64,000 bases of DNA from Spirodela intermedia (taxonomy: Eukaryota; Streptophyta; Magnoliopsida; Alismatales; Araceae): the NCBI GenBank assembly GCA_902729315.2, contig LR746267.1:563001-627000 (forward strand). Direction: 5' to 3'. Both the position numbers and the translations under genes were made by a program. Positions 1 through 12,380 of the stretch are shown here, piece by piece; within the stretch, counting starts at the first letter, position 1, and each line of letters starts with the position of its first letter. The notes below the pieces were generated by a model, which saw only the letters and a list, made by a program, of their open reading frames with translations, ran no database searches and had not been told where the DNA came from.

Positions 1-2515
1 ATAGGGCAACTCTCTGTACGGTGATGCGCCTTCCATCTACCCAAACATCCCATCTTTTTTCCTCCCTTGTCTTATGAACTTCTCTAGGTCTGTTCTTCAC
101 TAGTTTCATCCCAAGTTTTCTTCTTTGATTTTAGGGTTGATTCTGATAGGTTGACTCAGTCAGCCAGCCAGCCAGCCCTGTATATTTTTATTGACTGGAT
201 AATAAACCTTTTGTCTCTTCCGGAGAAAGACAAAAAAGGCGATCTTTTTCATTGCCATCACCAGCTATGTTGCGTACAATGCTAATCACGTTGAAACCCC
301 AGATGTGTTTGACGAGGAAATCGAGGTGACGTAGAGCCGCTGTCCATATTAGGGCCGAATGATATGATGTGGCGAGATCTCCAGCCTCCACCTAGATTTT
401 TGGATCATTTGCTGACGTGGAATAGGGTGGCCCAGGTGGAACGGCGCGGGGTCCACCCGACAATTGAAAGAAAAACGAAGGGATCAGGCGGCGGCTTCTC
501 CAGTCCCAATGGACGGGGCAGACGCCCGTCCCTCCATCTCCTTCCATTCGTAGTGGAAAGGCGCTTCGCCCTCTCCGTTCCACATCACATCCGGACAAAA
601 ACGGGACAGAGGCGCGCCGCCGCCATCTGCCAACTGAGGAGGGGAATCCCGGCAGCTGGCTCCACTACCACGCCGGCGGGAAAATGGGGAAGGACGGCGT
701 AAATGGACGCAATGGACGACAAACGGTTCGTTGTCTGCAAGTACGACTTTCAGCGCGTTGTGGATAAAGTGTGGGGCCCATTTCACGATCCTACATACCT
801 CAAGCCACAGCAACTGAATAACATGACGGCCAGTTGACGGCACCAAGTAACATCCATAAATAGACATCAAACGATTACTTGTGAAAAATATCACTCTACA
901 TGCGTTATCTATCCATAATAAATGACCTCAAAATAGCACCTTAGTATGCCCAGATTTAAAATTTCGTAGGATCTAGCGTAAAGTCAAATCTCACAATATT
1001 GGTATCAAGGAAATATCATCATTTCATGATGAGATTCTTGTAAAACTTTCTTCACAATTTACGTAAGCAATGACCTCATCAAAATTCGAAAGAGGAAGCA
1101 TCTCCAGTCTTTATCTCCACCTGTCTTGCATCGTCGCTTTATCTCTCATTTTATTACCCTCATTTCTCCTGATTTCTCCTGAGTTCAAGTGACCTCCGTA
1201 CTAAACGCTAGATCCAACGTCACACTCCCAAAACCCAGACAAATGCCAAATCCGCTGGGCATTAGATATCTTGCGTGCTTGCCGAGGGGATCTGTATCAC
1301 CCTTCATATTCGGCTGAAGACGACTCTATAGGGATGATTGTGACTTACGAATACGACTTCGGAACCCTCCCGCAAGCTTCATAACAAAATAGGTTCTAAA
1401 ATCTGCAACTGATCTTCTTGAACGGGTTGAAATGATGAACCTTATTTTAAGCTCCTGAAAACACCGTTAAGACCGGGTCTTCGCTTGGTTTAAAACCATT
1501 CATCCAGACATCGAATTATGTTAGAAATAAGCCACCAAAACTAGATATTCATTTAGAAAGAGCAAATCCCAGAGGTTGGACGAAGCTGAGGCCCCAACCA
1601 CCACCCATGAAACATAGAATCAAGGGAATCAAATGGTTTCAAAATACTTGAAGATATTATGTTTGTCTGACCCTGTGACGTATGAGTGGTCAAGGAAGAT
1701 CTGCGCCTGGGAGGTGATCGGCGTGAGAATCCCTCCCCAGCATTGCAGGCGTAATACTGCGACGGCTGAAACATCAATAAGTCTTCTCTGAGCTGGCATC
1801 CATCAGTTGTTGAATCTAGATGGTCCTAAGACCGTACAGAGAAGACGACGAGGCATGATTGAGACATCTCCGAATAGATGAAGATCGATTGGCAACAATA
1901 TCATGAACTACCACAAGATAACAGTGGAATCAATAATTTTCTTCCTGCCTCCTCTCTGTAACGCTACGTGACTCTTCGCTGTTGGATATGGCAGCCGCCC
2001 ATGTGCAGCGGGGACCGGAGCTGCCATTCCTGTCGGCTCCCCCCACCCCTGTCCACCCAGCACCAACTTCCTTCCATGCTCGCTCATCTCCTTCCACCGA
2101 CACAAAGCCCAGCAGGTTTCAAATCGCCCTCCCTACACTTTCCTGTTCCAAGACGAAAAATTCCAGTACTTCTCCAGCATCTCAATGGGTGATACCCTCA
2201 CAGGTTTGTATGGAATTCATTACTCTCCATGACGACCTCAACGTTGAAAGTCATTCCATCGATAGGCGCACTGGTTCCCATAGGAGCCGTCTATTTAGTC
2301 ATTGTAGATGCTCTCATTCCCATAGGAGATGCTTGTCAAATTCTTTCACCCGCCGTTCCTGATTCATTTACGAAGATCTTGGGTCAACCATATTCTGGAA
2401 ACTGCATGCATGCGTACGCTTGGTTATGAGCATGGAATGCTCGGCGTTTTCTTTCCTGTTCAGCATCTTCAGCGCCATTAAAAAAACCTCACACCTCCCT
2501 TGCGTGTATTGTTCT
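1..2515. other. intergenic, no gene recognised
   Basis: No open frame here resembles a known protein on either strand. The stretch at about 410-720 is GC-rich and stands out from AT-rich flanks. It contains a GACAA...TTGTC inverted motif at 718-735 that recurs at 15350 and 15628, and a CAGCTGG(C/T)(C/T)CCACTACC block near 653 that recurs at 15681. This suggests a decayed non-coding repeat or an old promoter-type duplication. From 900 to 2515 I see only low-complexity and unassigned sequence. Confidence 0.5.
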
Positions 2516-2518
2516 ATA

Positions 2519-2520
<2 letters not shown>

Positions 2521-2587
<67 letters not shown>

Positions 2588-2601
2588 GATGATGATGATG
2601 T
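2521..2601. repeat. (ATT)n microsatellite followed by (GAT)n
   Basis: About 22 copies of TTA are followed directly by several GAT units. The repeat is read directly from the sequence. Such compound triplet repeats are usually length-polymorphic. It lies in non-coding DNA a few hundred bases before the first Copia element. Confidence 0.97.
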
Positions 2602-2661
2602 GATCCCCCTAAATCCCGTAAACCTTACACCTCACACCCCCAACCCGCAAAGTTGATCTTC

Positions 2662-2694
2662 GGTCGGTGGTTCTTGAGGGAGAGGTACTTTCTT
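2662..2694 (+). repeat. 33-bp direct repeat outside the 5' end of Copia-1
   Basis: This block matches 13609-13641 with a single difference. The two copies lie just outside the two ends of the first Copia element. They are far too long for an integrase target duplication (5 bp), so they more likely reflect an older local duplication. Confidence 0.7.
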
Positions 2695-2883
2695 ATGGGG
2701 TAGCACCCCTCTTGTGCGCCAGTTCTGAGGTGAGAAATTGATGCGATCTTCGCCGCAACCATTCCCACAAGGAAAGGGCGCCACTCCGCAAGGCGAGGAA
2801 AGCAAGAGATAAGGCAAGCCAATCAGACCGAGGCAAGAGGAGAGCTTATTGTAGCAAGTGAAAATACTGGAAATGAAGTTATG

Positions 2884-3099
2884 GAAGCTACAATGGGAGG
2901 AAATCCATCCATAAAGCACAATGGAATCAGATTCGATATTCTCGTATCGGGTCGATATAAATATGTGTACCCGTATCTTTTTTTGACCTAATCTTAACTC
3001 CGCCATTTTCTTTCTCTCTCTCCACTCTCACTAGCCAACGGCTCTCTCCTCGCTGGGGGCGTCTTTTTCCGGCGAGCTTTGATCAGAGAGGTTCGAACA
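2884..3099 (+). repeat. Copia-1 5' LTR (5'-truncated)
   Basis: From GAAGCTAC onward this aligns with the 3' LTR at 13039-13343, sharing the TCGATATAAAT, TTTGACCTAAT and GCCAACGGCTCTCTCCTCGCTG blocks in order. It ends in GAACA immediately before the primer-binding site. The first part of the LTR, about 90 bp by comparison with the 3' copy, has been replaced by unrelated sequence. Confidence 0.85.
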
Positions 3100-3111
3100 T
3101 GGTATCAGAGC
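3100..3111 (+). other. Copia-1 primer-binding site
   Basis: TGGTATCAGAGC directly follows the 5' LTR. It is the classic complement of the 3' end of initiator methionine tRNA that primes reverse transcription in plant Copia elements. Confidence 0.95.
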
Positions 3112-3519
3112 ATTCCAGGTGAACTCGTTCCACCTCTAACCCTCTGAAGATTCATTATGTGGTTGGCTCGTTCTAAAAAGAGGGGAAATCGCTACTCTGC
3201 CCTAATTTCTTTACAAGAACTCGCTTGCGTGCGATTTTTTGTCAGTGTCTTGATTTCACTGTTATAGAAAACCTCCCTTGCTTTCTGGCCTCTCCTTCCC
3301 TGTTTGCAGGTGAGAGAACGGATAGATATCCGTCTAGAGAGAGGGCTTTGTTATTTACACGACCCTTGTTTTCTCTATTTGGCCCTATACTTCCTCGTGG
3401 AGAATAGGAGCACAGCACTAGCTGGCTGAGACAAGACGTTTCTTCTATGTCTGAGATCACATATATGACGTCTTTAGCAACATAGATAACTGATATGTCC
3501 AAATATGCATTAGAGCTAC

Positions 3520-4330
3520 CAAACATTCCAAATGAATTCAAATTGATTCTTAGAAACTTACTTCAATGATGTCAATTCATTGAGACGATTCTCACAAGAA
3601 AAGATAAATTAAACCACCTTTTAGATCTAGCACCTGAATCAAGTGATCTTAAATTCAGGTTACGGAAGAAAGAGGATTTTATAATCAAGTCAGTGCTCTA
3701 GCGCATGATGACCTCATAGATCAATACACATTATCTATTTCTTCCAATTGCAAGAGACATTTAGGAGAAGCTAACAAGGCCTTTTCAAAGGAGCATGATG
3801 AAACCTAGGTTTTTCAACTCATGTCAAATCCTATGAGTCTAAAACAAGGCAAAAAATCAGTCCAAAAATATGCAAATGAATTAGAGTCTCTATGGCTTGA
3901 AATTGATTGATATAGACCAATTATTATCAAAGATCCTCAAGATGTTTTTTTTTTCAAGAAATATATTGAGACTGATTGGATTTACAAATTTATTAATGAT
4001 CCTAATCTTGAGTGTGATCAAATTTGTGCACAAATTTTAGGAAGAGAAAAAATTCTAGATCTAGAAGAAGTCACTACATTAGTGAGAAATGAGGAAAGTA
4101 TAAGTTTTATGGTAGAGCCACAAACTACGAATAACTCTACATTTATGGTTAAACACAAAGGAGAAGGCCTAGCACAATAACCAAGTCTAAAAGTAGTAAA
4201 AAAAAAGGTAATTATGGAGATAACGTGTGGTGCACCTACTGTAAGTGGACACAACACACTTGTGAAAGATGCTACAAACTTCATAGGCAACCTCAATCAA
4301 GAGGTCAAGTTCATCTTGTCACTATGTTGA
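3520..4330 (+). pseudogene. Copia-1 gag remnant
   Basis: A degenerate gag region. The clearest landmark is a CX2CX4HX4C zinc knuckle at about 4220-4290, read as WCTYCKWTQHTCERCYKLH, a typical nucleocapsid knuckle of plant Copia gag. Stops and shifts interrupt the frame upstream and downstream. In a live element this product would form the virus-like particle and bind the RNA. Confidence 0.8.
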
Positions 4331-4471
4331 CTTCAAATGGAGTGGTAACTTTGGAGATGAACCCTATTGGAGTGTGAGAGGACTAAATGTTGAGATTGAC
4401 AAGTTGGCATCAACTATGACATCAAACTTGCAAGCTCTTCTAGTGAGTCTCAATGATCTTTTATATTACAT

Positions 4472-5740
4472 ATGATGTGTAATTCATTTTCTACATCATG
4501 GTTCTTAGATATTGGAGCCAGTGACCATATAATTAATACTGTAAATTATTTTTTAACTTATAATACTTGTCCACCTAATAGTAAAGTGGTGACAATTGAT
4601 AAATCTCTAATTTCTATAGTGGACATAGGTAATATGAAAATTGATTATTTAGGTATCATAAAAAATGTATTACATGCCCCTAAGCTTTCCACAAATCTAA
4701 TATTTGTTAAGAAATTAATAGATAATATAAATTTTAGGGTGACTATTGATAGTAACATATGTGATATATATGAAAAGGTGACAAACAAGAAGATTGGATG
4801 TGCTGAACTTACACGACACACTTGCAATCTCCATTAGGGCGAGAGATGACGAACATACTGCACCTAGGAACTTTTTTTATATCATCGCTATCTTGGACAT
4901 CCTTCTTTCAAGACATTAAAACTTTTCTTTTTTAAAGTTGTCTTCAAAATTTAATATTGATGGATTTGAATGTGATGTGTGTAAATTTTCAAAACATAAA
5001 AGAATATTTTTTCTCATGAGTGACTCACGTAGTCCATCTCTATACTCACTCATCTATAATGATGTGTGGGGACCCCCATCTACTCTTAATATTTTAGGAG
5101 CAAGATAGTTTGTGATATTTATAAATGATTATTCAAGAACTACATGAGTTTATTCACTAAATCATAAATTAGAAGTGAGTAAAGTAATACAATAATTTTG
5201 TTCACTAACTAAGAACAAATTTGAGACAACAATCAAAATATTTAGATCAGATAATGCTTGAGATTATTTTAATTACACTATAAGTAAATTATTTCAAAGA
5301 GAAGGAATTATTCATAAATCTTTATATGTCAACACCCCACAACAAAATCAGGTGGTTGAAAGAAAGAATTGACACTTATTTGAAGTAGCTAGAGCAATTT
5401 TACTAGCAAGAGTCTTAGAATTTGAAAGTTCATTAGATGTTCTCTCATCCTATTAACCACATGTTAAATTAAGGACAAATTTAATTCTTAGGGTTTTTAG
5501 ATCTGTGGCATATGTCCTCAATCAAGATCAAGCTAAGGAGAAACTTGACCCTAGAGCTTTGAAATGTGTTTTTGTTGGATATTCAAATACTTATAAAAGA
5601 TATAAATGTTATCATCCTTTATTAAAGAAATTTTTTATTTGAAATGATATAACTTTTAATGAGTATGAATCATTTTTTAACACTAAACATATTTTTCTTG
5701 AAGGAGATGTTGTATCTAAGGATGTTGATGAGGATTAAGA
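4472..5740 (+). pseudogene. Copia-1 protease and integrase remnant
   Basis: An open stretch at 4472-4837 begins with FLDIGASDHI, the pepsin-like protease site, which is normally DSGA. The catalytic Ser is now Ile. Around 5030-5290 a broken frame matches the integrase core, with DVWGPPSTL, INDYSRTT and FRSDNA. VERKN at about 5350 and LDPRALKCVFVGYS at about 5550 follow in the usual order. Several internal stops make it non-functional. Confidence 0.85.
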
Positions 5741-5823
5741 GGTTAGAAACTCCTTGTTATCAATACCAACTCTTTATGAGACTTCACCCATTCTAATGTT
5801 GGAAGATACACATAGATTAACTT

Positions 5824-6713
5824 GTGAAAATAATCCAAGAAAATGTAGGTGAACCTTTGTTATTAGGGAAAAACCAAGAAGATCTACCTATAGCTCTTAG
5901 AAAATGGAAGAGAAAATGTTTTAGACATCCTAAGTATTCTATATTTCAATTCATGTCATTTAGGCATCTATCACCATCTTATAGAACATTCTTCACTTCT
6001 TTTAATTGTATAATCATTCCATCAAATGCCATTGAGGCATTATCTCAAAGTGGGTATACACCATCAAATATAAGGTTGATAAAATCATAGAGATATATAA
6101 GGCTAGATTAGTTACTAAAGTATATTACCCAAACCTATGATATAGATTATTTAGAAACATTTTCTCTAGTTGCAAAAATATATATTATTAGAATTCTTCT
6201 CTCTTTAACTACTAGTTATGATTGGAACATACAATAATTTGATGTGAAAAATATTTTCCTTCATAGAGAACTTGACAAAGATATCTACATGGATGTTCCC
6301 CAAGGATATAATATTAACCCTAACAAAGATGTTGTATACAGATTGAAAAATGGTCTATATGGGCTCAAACAATCACTGAGAACATGGTTTGAGAAATTTT
6401 AGGTGATGAGAGAGATTGGATATAAGCCTAATAATGAAGATCATACATTTATTTATTAAGCATTCACCTTTAGGGAGAATGACAATCCTCTTAGTTTATG
6501 TTGAAGACATAATAGTGACAATAAATGATGAAAAAGAATAAGAACACTTGAGTAAGTGTTTATTAAAAAAATTTGATACTAAGACATTAGAAAAGCAAAA
6601 ACATTTCTTAAACATTAAATTTGATCACTTAAAATAAGGAATATCTATATCCTAATAGAAATATATCATCAAGCTTCCTAAATAAGTTAAAAAGTTAGGA
6701 TGTAAACCAATAA
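5824..6713 (+). pseudogene. Copia-1 reverse transcriptase, first part
   Basis: Recognisable landmarks are QQFDVKNIFLHRELDKDIYM, VPQGY, YGLKQS and YVEDIIV. The catalytic pair is normally YVDD, so one active-site Asp has become Glu. The part ends at GCKPINI, where the solo LTR interrupts it. The frame resumes at 11857, and the join reads through cleanly as GCKPINI-RIDSIHKL once the LTR and one target copy are ignored. Confidence 0.85.
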
Positions 6714-7269
6714 ATATTCAATGTCTTTATTATCATGAGTTAATAATTAATTAATAATATTTTTTAGGTCTTAACTCATGATAAATAAACTTATATTTGT
6801 GTTAAATTATGAAAAGTGATTTTTAGTTGATTAATGTGAAATTTTGACTAATTATGTGAATTTATATAATTTTTTTAATATTATTTTTTAGATTAATAAA
6901 AATAAATAAAATAAAATATAAATATTGAAAAAAGAAGAAATATGTCGGCCAGTCAAGCCTACAAATTGGTCGGAAGAACAATTGAAAAAAATTGTAAGTA
7001 AAGGGCTCAAGCTGCTATGAATCGATAAGGGACGTGTGTGCATCACTCCCCTTCTATGTGACTGGTAGTCAAATAGCTAGGTGTGGGGAAAGAAGTGGTT
7101 GTATACAAGGAATAAAGGGACATATTAATCACCAAATCTTGTATTACTATATATCTATCTCAAAATTCAAAAATAACCGATGTGGGACTAAATTGATAGC
7201 CACAGCTTCTCGAAAAGTTTTCATTGATTTTAATACTTACAATACTTTTTGTTTATGAGAAGGAGATAC

Positions 7270-7524
7270 ATTTGTGATGTCAGTTTATAAGATGTTAGTG
7301 TATATGTAAGTCTCTGGTCAAACACAGGGAAATAGATTAATTTGTTGTGAAAAATTATTTTAAATTATATATAGAATGATTTTAATAATTTATCACTATT
7401 TGTGAAAATAATAAAATAGAATGGTGAGGTGATCAGATAAATGAAGGGAAGTGGGGAAAGAAAGAAAGAAAAGAGAGAGGGAGAGAGAGAAAAATCTCAT
7501 GTGAGATGGATAAGGAGAAACGTC

Positions 7525-7566
<42 letters not shown>

Positions 7567-7595
7567 TCATGTGAGATAGATAAGGAGAAACGTCT

Positions 7596-7649
<54 letters not shown>

Positions 7650-9150
7650 GGAGATTGATTGAGAGTGAGAAAGAATAGAAGATCAATTGAGAGAGGGAGA
7701 GAAAATGAGAGATCTCATGAAAGATGAAGAGTGAAGAAGAGGTCACACAAGAGAGGGAGAGAGAGAAATAAGACAATAATAAAGAAAGAGACAAACGTAG
7801 TCAACCTATTTTTACAGTGAGTATGATTCTTGAACAAATGTGTGTTCAAGAATTCACACACATAACATGAGCTTAAGTGTGAATGTCTCCCCCTTATTTT
7901 AATAGTTCAATGCTCATTAATTAGCTTTTAATCTCACTGATTTTACATTTGAAAATAAAAAAATACTTATTATTCATGGAATATTGAGAACATGAATACG
8001 TCTAGATTCGACTATAAAAATTAATAGAAAATAAGTTGAAAATGATCTTAACTTGATCTTAGGTGTGTTTTAGAGAATTCAAAAAAGGAAAAAAGATTCA
8101 TTAGGATTTGAATTAATTCTACTCATTTGAATTGAAACATGCATGAAATAAAAATAATTTATCATAAAACGTAAATAAATATTGAAATTATATAAATAAG
8201 TACTGAAAATAGGAAAAAAATCATTGTCCAAATTTAGTCTACCTCTTGGACAACTTGAGACATTGGTATGGTAGTTTGGTTTTGTTCGAATATAAGAGAA
8301 CTTAAGTTCTCAATATCGTGGTGCTTTACATGTCATTGAATCAAATAGGCTTGGTCGCATAGCACGATAAGCAATGTAGGATTAATTCACCATGAACTGG
8401 TGTTAATTATTGTTCCTTAGTACCATGACACCACTTGCCATCGGATCATCATTTCTTATCACATGCGTGCTGAGCAATGTAGGATTAGTGAACCACCGAT
8501 GGATTACTTTACACTTCTAGTATCATGGCAATTCATTTGTTGCGAGATCTCTCATATCTAGTAATGTGGTTCACAAAGCACCCCACACTGCACTCGATAT
8601 TGCTATCTTGAAATAGACAAGAACATTTAGTCACACATCGTGGTTACACATCAGAAGTCTTTCAATAATTGAACTGAATATATATATCAAAGCTACGTTC
8701 TTAGTGTAAAGATCCCTTCTCTTGGATAAAATAATGTCTAAGACCATCTTAGGAGAAGATAATAGGTGGTCCACCCTCACGTGCACATGTGTGTATGATG
8801 TTCCTTGCTCCATGACCAATTGGCCCTCGAGACATGGCAAGAGAGTGATGCATGCGTATGCAAAGCAAGTCCTTTGCCACTTGAGCCTAGCTCATGGCTC
8901 TCCCAATCTAGGTCTACCCACTTGAGCACAATGTCCCTCTAGGTAGCTACCAAATATTGGCTTGCTAGCAGGCAATGATATTTATTTTATTTTATCTTAT
9001 CTTTTTAAATAGTAAAAATTATATTGTCCTTTAACTTCATACTTTCAAAATTAATAATATATTTCCATATTTATTTTACAAGTTAACACACAAAAATAAA
9101 ATAATAAAAGTAATTAAAATATAAAAAATTAGCTTTAACATGTACTTATT
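7270..9150. mobile_element. insertion of about 1.9 kb inside solo LTR A
   Basis: LTR similarity stops near 7265 and resumes near 9150. The inserted DNA contains GA-rich repeats (7471-7770) with flanks that resemble 36440-37020 in inverted orientation. It also has a degenerate direct repeat around GAGCAATGTAGGATTA (8368 and 8472). The part from about 8760 to 9150 may be a distant, oppositely oriented relative of the same LTR family. No coding sequence is visible and the borders are approximate. Confidence 0.5.
7471..7770 (+). repeat. GA-rich microsatellite array with duplicated spacer
   Basis: Long GA tracts alternate with an ATCTCATGTGAGAT...AAGGAGAAACGTCTCA spacer that occurs twice (about 7494 and 7562). 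Open frames across it encode only Arg-Glu runs and are not genes. Confidence 0.95.
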
Positions 9151-9689
9151 TTGTCCTCTTTCATGTTGCGACGATTAGAATCATACCAAAGCCAAATTTA
9201 TATTTTTATCTAATTAAATCATGATTTTCTTGTAGATTATTGGTGAATGATTAAGCTGTCATAATCACTTAATCATCAATAAGGATTTCATCAACACAAT
9301 TCACATATCATTATTACTAAAACTATCAAACGATTATGGATAAAATGATCGCAAATCCATAAAGTAAATCATTTTCAATTGATTAACAAATAAGTTGTCA
9401 TTGGGAAGAAGATGACCCACCAAGAGACAAGTCACCACCAAATACGTACTCTTGCTGTGTGGACCCAAGACGAGTCGCCATTGAGAGCATACCAGATGTG
9501 ATGCCTCCTCTTGCTATGTGAACCTAAGGATGAAGTTCTCTAAAATGCAGCCCACCTTCATCCAACTTATCTCCATCAGGTGACAATCGCCGGAGATCTA
9601 CAAAGTTACTAATTTCCATTCCACTAGATGACAACTATTAGAGATTATTTGTTGACCCGCCTCATCAAGACTTCATGGTGGCGAAGGGG

Positions 9690-11100
9690 ACCCGTCTCCA
9701 CCACTACACGAAACTTGAGACGACAGAGGAGACTCCGCCCTCACATATCTAGCCAGATCGAGGAGCACAAGTGAAGATAAAGGACCCCGGGTTCCGTTAT
9801 ACAGCTTGAGGTGCCTTAATGTTTTCCATGTCTTATGTTTTCCTTCACTCGTTTCCCTCGTATGTGAACTGTGTGGGTTCTAGTTTTGCTCAATGTGGGG
9901 CCTCCCATCCCTAGGGTCTGTGTTGGGCCATGTTGGGGATGGGAAGACTCATTTCCCTTTTGTTTTCTTTTCTTTCATCTCTTCTCCTTTCGGGCCATTC
10001 CCATTTGGGCCCACTTGGAGAGGAGGGCCCATTTTGGACTCTATGTGTGTTACTTTTTTGGGGCTTTGGCGTCTTGGGCCTCAAGTGTGGCCCTCCACCA
10101 TTGGCCCATTTGGGGCCCTGTATTAGGGATGGAGAGCCACCCCCAAGAGAGCTAGCCGTCATTTTTAGGAGAGCGTGTTTTGATTGAGAATCTCGTTCAG
10201 AGAGGATAGGAGAGGAAGGGGGGCGCCGCCAGGTCGTAGCCGCCGCTACCAGACCGTCAGCAGCCCGCCGCGCCGCCGCCAGGTCGCCGCCGCCACTACC
10301 AGGCCATCAGCAGCCCGCCGCGCCGTCGCCAGCGCGCCAGCCACGCGCGCCCGTCGCGTGGCCGTTGCAGCGCCTCCGCGCGCACGTCGCGCGCCTGCCC
10401 GCGCGCCACCGTGCCTGCCCCTCGGAGCTCGCCATTGCGCCTGACCAAGGGCGCCCACCTGAGCGCCCCAGCCGCTTGGCCGTGCCCCTTCATCCAGACC
10501 CCGTCCCAGCCCATTTCGCTGAGCATAGCCGAGTCCCAGCTGACGCCGAACAGGTGTTCGACGATTTGCCCCACAGAGCGCCAACCTCACCAGAATGCCT
10601 GTCCTCAGCATCAATTGTGCGCCCTGTCTCACACCAACCAGGCCTTAGCCCCACAGGTTAGCACTTATCCCCTTTCCACCGAGTCATTTAGTACGTTCAG
10701 TATCTTTTCGCAGTTGCTCCACTATGTCAGACCTAGCTAGGTTAGAATGGATTAGGACTCTCCACCACACGATTCTGACGTGCGTGCCAGAATTGTCACA
10801 TTGGTCGTTGAGCACTTGTAGTGGAGCTGCATCAACGATACTAAGCCCTCGTCTTTCAGACTTGGACTTGAAGGATCACCCTACATCAGCACCACTTGAC
10901 GACACACAGACACGATGGATTGTCGATGTCATGGCACTTTGGCTACTGCCTGCACTTAGTTGAGTTCAGCATTCATCATTTAGAGTCATTGGTTAGCATT
11001 ACTTGTGGCGTATAGGGTTCCCTTCCCTTGTTACCTCACTCACATTTAGTTGTCAGGGTGGGTTTACAAGCCTGTCTTACATCACTTCACTAGAATATGT
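9690..11100. mobile_element. GC-rich insert inside solo LTR A, origin unknown
   Basis: LTR similarity breaks at about 9690 and resumes at about 11110. The insert shifts sharply to GC-rich sequence, contains many GGGCC/TGGGCC words, and has a 50-bp tandem duplication at 10231-10330. No protein family is recognisable on either strand. It could be captured genomic DNA or part of another retroelement leader. Confidence 0.5.
10231..10330 (+). repeat. two 50-bp GC-rich tandem units
   Basis: Units at 10231-10280 and 10281-10330 share the AGGTCG...CTACCAG...CATCAGCAGCCCGCCGCGCCG pattern with a handful of differences. They give rise to Arg/Ala-rich spurious frames on both strands. Confidence 0.9.
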
Positions 11101-11856
11101 AAAGATTACTCACGTCATTCATGTCTAAAGAGAGTATTTGAAATCATGGACATTACACAATAATCCTCCCAAACACTCAAGATTATGATGCATTGCCATT
11201 ATAATGTTGGAACTCTGGTTTACCATTTTGAACTAATTCAACTTTTACTATTATTTTCTAGACTTCGAAAGGAGATCCAACAAGTGCTTAGGCCGTCTAT
11301 GTCCAAGAAGAGCCTTTGAGGCTATGGACATGATTCGATAATCTCAAATACAAAATTCTAGCAATCATTGTCACGAAGCTAGAACTCTACCTTTCTTGAT
11401 TTCAAATTAATTTTTATTTTAGTTAGTAATACTTTGTGTGATTTTAAGTTTCAAAATTATTTTTCATTCAATCACAATACTTCTTACTTTTACATATCTT
11501 AATTTGATCAATTAATTCATTTGTAATTGCTTATGTAAGAATCACATGATTCATGTTTGTTGGGTTGTTATGTTATCCTGATGTCTGCACCTTTATTTTT
11601 CTTTTTTGTAAATTTTAAATATATTTAATCTTCATTGTTTAGACTAAAAATCATAAAAACTCGTATTCTTTGTGAAAGATTTTGAAATATATTAAATATT
11701 ATCATACATCCTCATGATTGACTTGAAAATTATCACTATTTTTGAAAAAAATTATTAAATTATAATTGATATACTTATTTTTTAATATTTTTAAATATTT
11801 AAAATTAATATTTTCTATTTTATTATAATTTATTATACAACCACTAAGTCACGTCA

Positions 11857-11915
11857 ATATTCGTATAGATTCAATTCATAAGCTTAGAGAAGTAGAAGAT
11901 AAGAATCCTATAGAT
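11857..11915 (+). pseudogene. Copia-1 reverse transcriptase, short continuation
   Basis: The sequence reads RIDSIHKLREVEDKNPIDI, matching the conserved TPIDPNHKL...PVDI stretch between reverse transcriptase and RNase H of plant Copia elements. It directly continues the frame broken at 6713. A second insertion follows immediately. Confidence 0.85.
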
Positions 11916-12380
11916 ATAGTAATCCTTCTTTTTTAGAGGGAGTCAAGCACTATTGAAAGTCATAGGTGAAGAAAGTAAGTAAAGCTCTAATTGATCTATC
12001 TATTCTCCTTTAAAGTGAGAAGTACTTAAAGGCCTTGAGTCGGACCTTAAACTAGAACCAGAAGATAGATCCAAATATGAAATACCCCCACCTCGAGGAA
12101 TAGGCCAATGTAGCTTTTGGGGAAGGAGATCAAATAGACTAAAGTGGGAGTGTAGTTCAAGCTAAAGTTCTTTCAAGAGTACCTTACCTATTATTTATTG
12201 TTCAAAAAAGAAAAATTGACACCATGCAAGTAGAGAACAATTGTTGCTTTCTGCTTCCTTTACTATTGTAGGCACCATGCAAGTAGAAAGAGCGATTTGA
12301 CAATGAATGATAGGTTTGCCTGATTTTCTTTTGGGGAATGCTTGACTCACACATCAGGCTCTAGTGACTCCTATCTCAAT
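11916..12380. mobile_element. second insertion in Copia-1, about 465 bp
   Basis: Copia coding stops after the NPIDI codons and resumes at QCLVGKLI near 12380. Part of the insert (about 11950-12235) matches 37115-37310 in inverted orientation. A 15-bp direct repeat, CACCATGCAAGTAGA, occurs at about 12221 and 12274. No gene is visible. The base composition and word content would also fit organelle-derived DNA, but I cannot confirm that. Confidence 0.55.

Larger units (their letters stand above)
6719..11856 (-). mobile_element. Solo LTR 'A' of the unclassified TGATGTGACTTAG family, itself interrupted
   Basis: In reverse orientation this matches the clean solo LTR at 19600-21240 in blocks at both ends and in the middle. 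ATATT flanks it at 6714-6718 and 11857-11861, consistent with a 5-bp target duplication, and removing it restores the Copia reading frame. The terminal CA appears mutated to TG. It is about three times longer than the 1.64-kb copy because of two insertions, at about 7270-9150 and 9690-11100. It also has a degenerate duplication of the block around 11110-11340. Confidence 0.8.

Noticed and set aside
7441-7794. Open frames on both strands rich in Arg-Glu or Ser-Leu
   Set aside because: They are translations of GA/CT microsatellites; both strands are open in the same place, which is a composition effect. The same applies near 31764, 34142-34447 and 36343-36967.
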